Shown: in pieces, positions 4,801 through 7,275 of the stretch
Position numbering within the stretch: the stretch's first letter is position 1
Layout of the letters: each line of letters opens with the position of its first letter
Position numbers and translations under genes: made by a program
The notes under the pieces: generated by a model
Told to the model about the DNA's origin: nothing
Database searches by the model: none
The model's input: the letters and a program-made list of their open reading frames with translations, nothing else
From: an uncultured Erysipelotrichaceae bacterium
Lineage (GTDB): Bacteria; Bacillota_I; Bacilli_A; Erysipelotrichales; Erysipelotrichaceae
Assembly: GCA_947385085.1 (NCBI GenBank)
Contig: CANDJN010000061.1
Coordinates: 1 to 7,275, forward strand
Length of the DNA stretch: 7,275 bases
Reading direction: 5' to 3'

Positions 4801-6775
4801 TGGAAAGACCACACTATTCAATGTGCTGACCGGAAGCAACCAGCACGTGGGCAATTTCCCCGGTGTTACGGTAGAGAAAAAGGTCGGACAGCTGAAAGCA
4901 TTTCCGCAGGCATCATTGGTGGATCTGCCGGGTATTTATAGCCTTTCACCATATACAAGTGAAGAAGTCGTAACAAGAGATTTTATATTGCACAAGCATC
5001 CTCAAGTGATTATCAACATTGTGGATGCGACCAATATTGAGCGTAACCTATATTTGACATTACAGCTGATGGAATTACAGGTGCCGATGGTTATGGCGCT
5101 CAATATGATGGATGAGGTTGTAGCCAGCGGCAACTCAATTAAGGTAAAGGAATTATCAGAGCAGTTGGGAATTCCTATCGTACCGATATCGGCGGCGCGC
5201 AAGCAGGGAATCAATGAATTGATTCGCGAAGTGAAGCGCATCGTTAAGCATCCACCGACAATGAGGCATGTGGATTTTTGCAAAGGCGAGGTTCATCGGG
5301 CTATTCATGCGATCGCGCATATCATCGAGGATCATGTAAAGGACAGTGTGTATCCCCTGCGCTTTGCCGCAACCAAGCTGGTTGAGGGCGATGAGATGAT
5401 GCGGGAAACGTTGAAGCTGCACGATGATGATCTGCATATTATTGAAGATATTGTTAAGAGTATGGAACATGCCTTGGGAACGGATCGGGAAGCGGCGCTT
5501 GCCGATATGCGCTATTCTTATATTGAACAGATATGCCATGACAATGTATGCAAAGTACAGGAAACATTGCCGCAGCAGCGCAGTGAAAAGATGGATCGCT
5601 GGCTGACGCATCGCTATTTGGGCATTCCAATTTTTGTCATGATCATGTTGTTTGTCTTTTATTTAACGTTTAATGTATTGGGAGGAACACTTCAAGCATG
5701 GCTGGAGGCAGGCATTGACGCCTTGGTGGCACAATTATCTCAGGTTTTAATGCATTGGGAAATCAGCGAATGGCTCTATGCCCTGATTATAGATGGAATA
5801 TGCGTTGGCGTCGGTAGTGTGCTGTCCTTTTTGCCGATCATCGTCATCTTGTTCTTCTTTCTATCCTTATTGGAAGACAGTGGTTATATGGCGCGTGTAG
5901 CCTTTGTGAGCGATCAATTGTTGCGCAAAATAGGATTATCAGGACGAAGCTTTGTACCGATGCTGATCGGATTTGGATGCAGCGTACCGGCGATTATGGC
6001 AACACGTACTTTGAGCAGTGATCGTGATCGCAAAATGACGATTTTATTGACGCCATTCATGTCATGCAGTGCCAAATTGCCGATTTACGGAATGATTAGT
6101 GCAGCTTTTTTTCCTGAACACAGTGCTTTGATACTAATCAGTGTATATTTAATTGGAATTGTGACGGCGATCCTCAGCGGTTTGCTGTTAAAACGAACGG
6201 TATTTCAAGGAGATTCTGTCCCTTTTGTGATGGAATTACCTGCCTATCGGATTCCGGCTGCCCGCAGTGTGTTGCTGCATATGTGGGAGAAAGCCAAAGA
6301 CTTTCTGCATCGTGCGTTTACCGTTATTTTTGTCGCCAGCATTTTAATTTGGTTTTTGCAGAGTTTTGATTGGCATCTGAACTATCTAAGTGATTCTTCA
6401 CAGTCCATCTTGGCTTCGCTGGGATCGGCATTAGCACAGCTGTTTGCTCCATTGGGCTTTTGTGATTGGCGTGCCGCAACGGCCTTGGTCAGCGGTATCA
6501 GCGCTAAGGAAAGTGTCGTATCTACACTCAGCGTTTTGGTTGGCACAAGTGAAGCTCATTTATCATCATCACTGCAAACGATCTTTACACCGTTATCCGC
6601 ATATGCTTTTTTAGCCTTTACCGTGCTCTATATGCCTTGCGTTGCGGCTTTTGCTGCTACAAAACGCGAATTAGGCTCATGGAAAGAAGCACTGCTGACG
6701 ATCGGTTATCAAACTTTGGCTGCCTATATTGTCGGTCTGCTTATTTATCAAATCGGCTCTCTGATGGGTTTATAA
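4760..6775 (+). CDS. feoB: Ferrous iron transporter FeoB (GTPase-membrane permease)
   Basis: FeoB imports Fe(II) through the cytoplasmic membrane. The 671-residue protein has an N-terminal G domain with all guanine-nucleotide motifs: G1 GNQNSGKT (10-17), G2 Thr37 in GNFPGVTVEKK, G3 DLPG (55-58), G4 NMMD (115-118) and G5 SAA (about 144-146). A helical linker follows (about 175-275). The membrane part starts near 285 and contains two gate repeats, the first with GFGCSVPAIMATRT (Cys407) and the later GISAKESVVSTLSVL. Other conserved pieces are LEDSGYMARVAF, CSAKLPIY and YMPCVAAF. The length is normal for Gram-positive FeoB. ATG 4760 is preferred: GAGGTG (4747-4752) lies 7 bases upstream, inside feoA. 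Regulation is shared with feoA through the promoter and operator at 4456-4514. Confidence 0.97.
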   Translation: MNQVLLALAGNQNSGKTTLFNVLTGSNQHVGNFPGVTVEKKVGQLKAFPQASLVDLPGIYSLSPYTSEEVVTRDFILHKHPQVIINIVDATNIERNLYLTLQLMELQVPMVMALNMMDEVVASGNSIKVKELSEQLGIPIVPISAARKQGINELIREVKRIVKHPPTMRHVDFCKGEVHRAIHAIAHIIEDHVKDSVYPLRFAATKLVEGDEMMRETLKLHDDDLHIIEDIVKSMEHALGTDREAALADMRYSYIEQICHDNVCKVQETLPQQRSEKMDRWLTHRYLGIPIFVMIMLFVFYLTFNVLGGTLQAWLEAGIDALVAQLSQVLMHWEISEWLYALIIDGICVGVGSVLSFLPIIVILFFFLSLLEDSGYMARVAFVSDQLLRKIGLSGRSFVPMLIGFGCSVPAIMATRTLSSDRDRKMTILLTPFMSCSAKLPIYGMISAAFFPEHSALILISVYLIGIVTAILSGLLLKRTVFQGDSVPFVMELPAYRIPAARSVLLHMWEKAKDFLHRAFTVIFVASILIWFLQSFDWHLNYLSDSSQSILASLGSALAQLFAPLGFCDWRAATALVSGISAKESVVSTLSVLVGTSEAHLSSSLQTIFTPLSAYAFLAFTVLYMPCVAAFAATKRELGSWKEALLTIGYQTLAAYIVGLLIYQIGSLMGL

Positions 6776-6822
6776 AGTTACCGTAACGATATGCATGTTT
6801 AAAATAAAGTTGAACTGCCACA

Positions 6823-6845
6823 ATGCAAATGAATTAAATTTGCAT
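6823..6845 (+). repeat. Inverted repeat between feoB and the Cys-rich gene
   Basis: ATGCAAAT (6823-6830) and ATTTGCAT (6838-6845) are perfect 8-base arms around the spacer GAATTAA. It lies in the 92-base gap after feoB. No T-run follows, so it is not a terminator. It could be an RNA processing or stability hairpin or a protein-binding site. TATACT at 6845-6850 resembles a -10, without a good -35. Confidence 0.6.
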
Positions 6846-6867
6846 ATACTGAAAGAAAGAGGGTGTA

Positions 6868-7107
6868 ATGATGACGGTAGCCGATTTTGTTGTGATTGGA
6901 ATTATTTTGGGAATATTGGCATTATTAACCTATTTGACTCGTGGGAAGAAAAATGGAAGCGGCTGTGCCGGCTGTCATAGTGATTGTTCCTCTTGCGTTG
7001 GTTTGCGTTCCTTTTATGACGAGTATAAGGCGGATCAGCGAAAGGATGATCATGATGAGAGCCACAGAGATTTTCATCAAGATAAGCAAAAAGATAATGT
7101 TTTATAA
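6868..7107 (+). CDS. FeoB-associated Cys-rich membrane protein
   Basis: This is a 79-residue protein of the small family commonly found after feoB in Bacillota. One membrane helix occupies about residues 5-23 (DFVVIGIILGILALLTY). It is followed by a basic turn (RGKK) and a cysteine cluster C33-x2-C36-x3-C40-x2-C43 (GCAGCHSDCSSC). The cluster probably faces the cytoplasm by the positive-inside rule and may handle iron for FeoB, but the role is unproven. Beyond the cysteines lies a charged tail rich in Asp, Lys and Gln, with His62, His66 and His70 spaced by four, which I regard as unusual. GAGGG (6859-6863) precedes two adjacent ATG codons; 6868 is 4 bases and 6871 is 7 bases away, so the second may be used. 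It is the last gene of the feo operon. Confidence 0.85.
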   Translation: MMTVADFVVIGIILGILALLTYLTRGKKNGSGCAGCHSDCSSCVGLRSFYDEYKADQRKDDHDESHRDFHQDKQKDNVL

Positions 7108-7187
7108 TAATGAGATTATAATACATAAGGAAGTAGACCCCATCACAATAAATGATTGGATTAGGATGAGAATGCACCATGCTCTTT

Positions 7188-7219
7188 AAAATCGGTTTCA
7201 AGGATAAATCGATTTTTTT
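7188..7219 (+). terminator. Rho-independent terminator of the feo operon
   Basis: AAAATCGGTTT (7188-7198) pairs with AAATCGATTTT (7206-7216), 11 base pairs including one G-T, across the loop CAAGGAT. A run of seven T extends through 7219. It lies 80 bases after the Cys-rich gene. I see no gene in 7108-7187. Confidence 0.8.
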
Positions 7220-7228
7220 GTTTGTGTA

Positions 7229-7255
7229 AGAAAACCCCCAGATAGTCTGGGGGTT
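7229..7255 (-). terminator. GC-rich terminator, probably for a minus-strand gene right of the window
   Basis: AACCCCCAGA (7233-7242) and TCTGGGGGTT (7246-7255) form a perfect 10-pair stem with a 3-base loop. On the minus strand it is followed by TTTTCTT, as for a terminator; the plus side lacks a T-run. A minus-strand stop codon TAA lies at 7268-7266, so a convergent gene may end there, but only three sense codons at most are visible. Confidence 0.65.
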
Positions 7256-7275
7256 GGATAGAGTTTTAGCGATGA

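Noticed and set aside
5156..5611. Minus-strand open frames inside feoB (also 5002-5283) and the plus-strand frame 5424-5606
   Set aside because: They lie wholly inside feoB, which is intact and shows all family motifs. No initiation signal or recognisable protein.
6941..7189. Plus-strand frame overlapping the Cys-rich gene and running to 7189; also 6795-6980 and the minus frame 6902-7201
   Set aside because: They are out of frame with the recognisable FeoB-associated protein, lack ribosome sites and read as low-quality sequence. The stretch 7108-7187 holds no convincing small gene.

Overview
The window looks like chromosome from a low-to-moderate GC, spore-forming Bacillota. The evidence is AGGAGG-type ribosome sites, several T-tailed hairpin terminators, a cotJA-cotJB-cotJC spore-coat operon, a Gram-positive feoA-feoB operon followed by a FeoB-associated Cys-rich membrane protein, and a bile salt hydrolase. 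The last suggests an animal-gut resident. An Erysipelotrichia- or Clostridia-like gut bacterium is plausible, but I cannot assign a genus by reading alone.

Layout on the + strand: (1) 1-82 is the C-terminal tail of a protein that starts outside the window. It is a hydrophobic helix plus a basic end, like a sortase substrate tail, and is closed by a terminator. (2) 310-819 is an Xre-family regulator with two C-terminal membrane helices. (3) 1070-1654 is the manganese exporter MntP, preceded by a promoter and then a strong terminator hairpin that may act as a leader attenuator. (4) 1722-2696 is a choloylglycine hydrolase with the bile salt hydrolase signature, ending at a terminator. (5) 2845-2921 on the minus strand is tRNA-Pro(CGG), with its own promoter and terminator. 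(6) 3128-4342 is cotJA, cotJB and cotJC, the last a manganese-catalase-fold coat protein with all five metal ligands. (7) 4534-7107 is feoA, feoB and the Cys-rich protein. They lie behind a good promoter whose start region carries a DtxR/IdeR-like inverted repeat, and end at a terminator. The right edge holds a minus-strand terminator for a gene lying mostly beyond the window.

Metals run through the region: Mn(II) export, a Mn-binding spore protein and Fe(II) import under a probable metal-sensing repressor. This may be coincidence rather than a pathway. Several apparent ORF starts should be moved downstream to fit the ribosome sites (310, 1070, 3128, 3677, 4534, 4760). I found no insertion sequence, phage, CRISPR array, toxin-antitoxin pair or obvious new defence system. 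The items most worth following up are the operator at feo, the mntP leader, an internal ribosome site in the regulator gene, and the His/Asp-rich tail of the Cys-rich protein.
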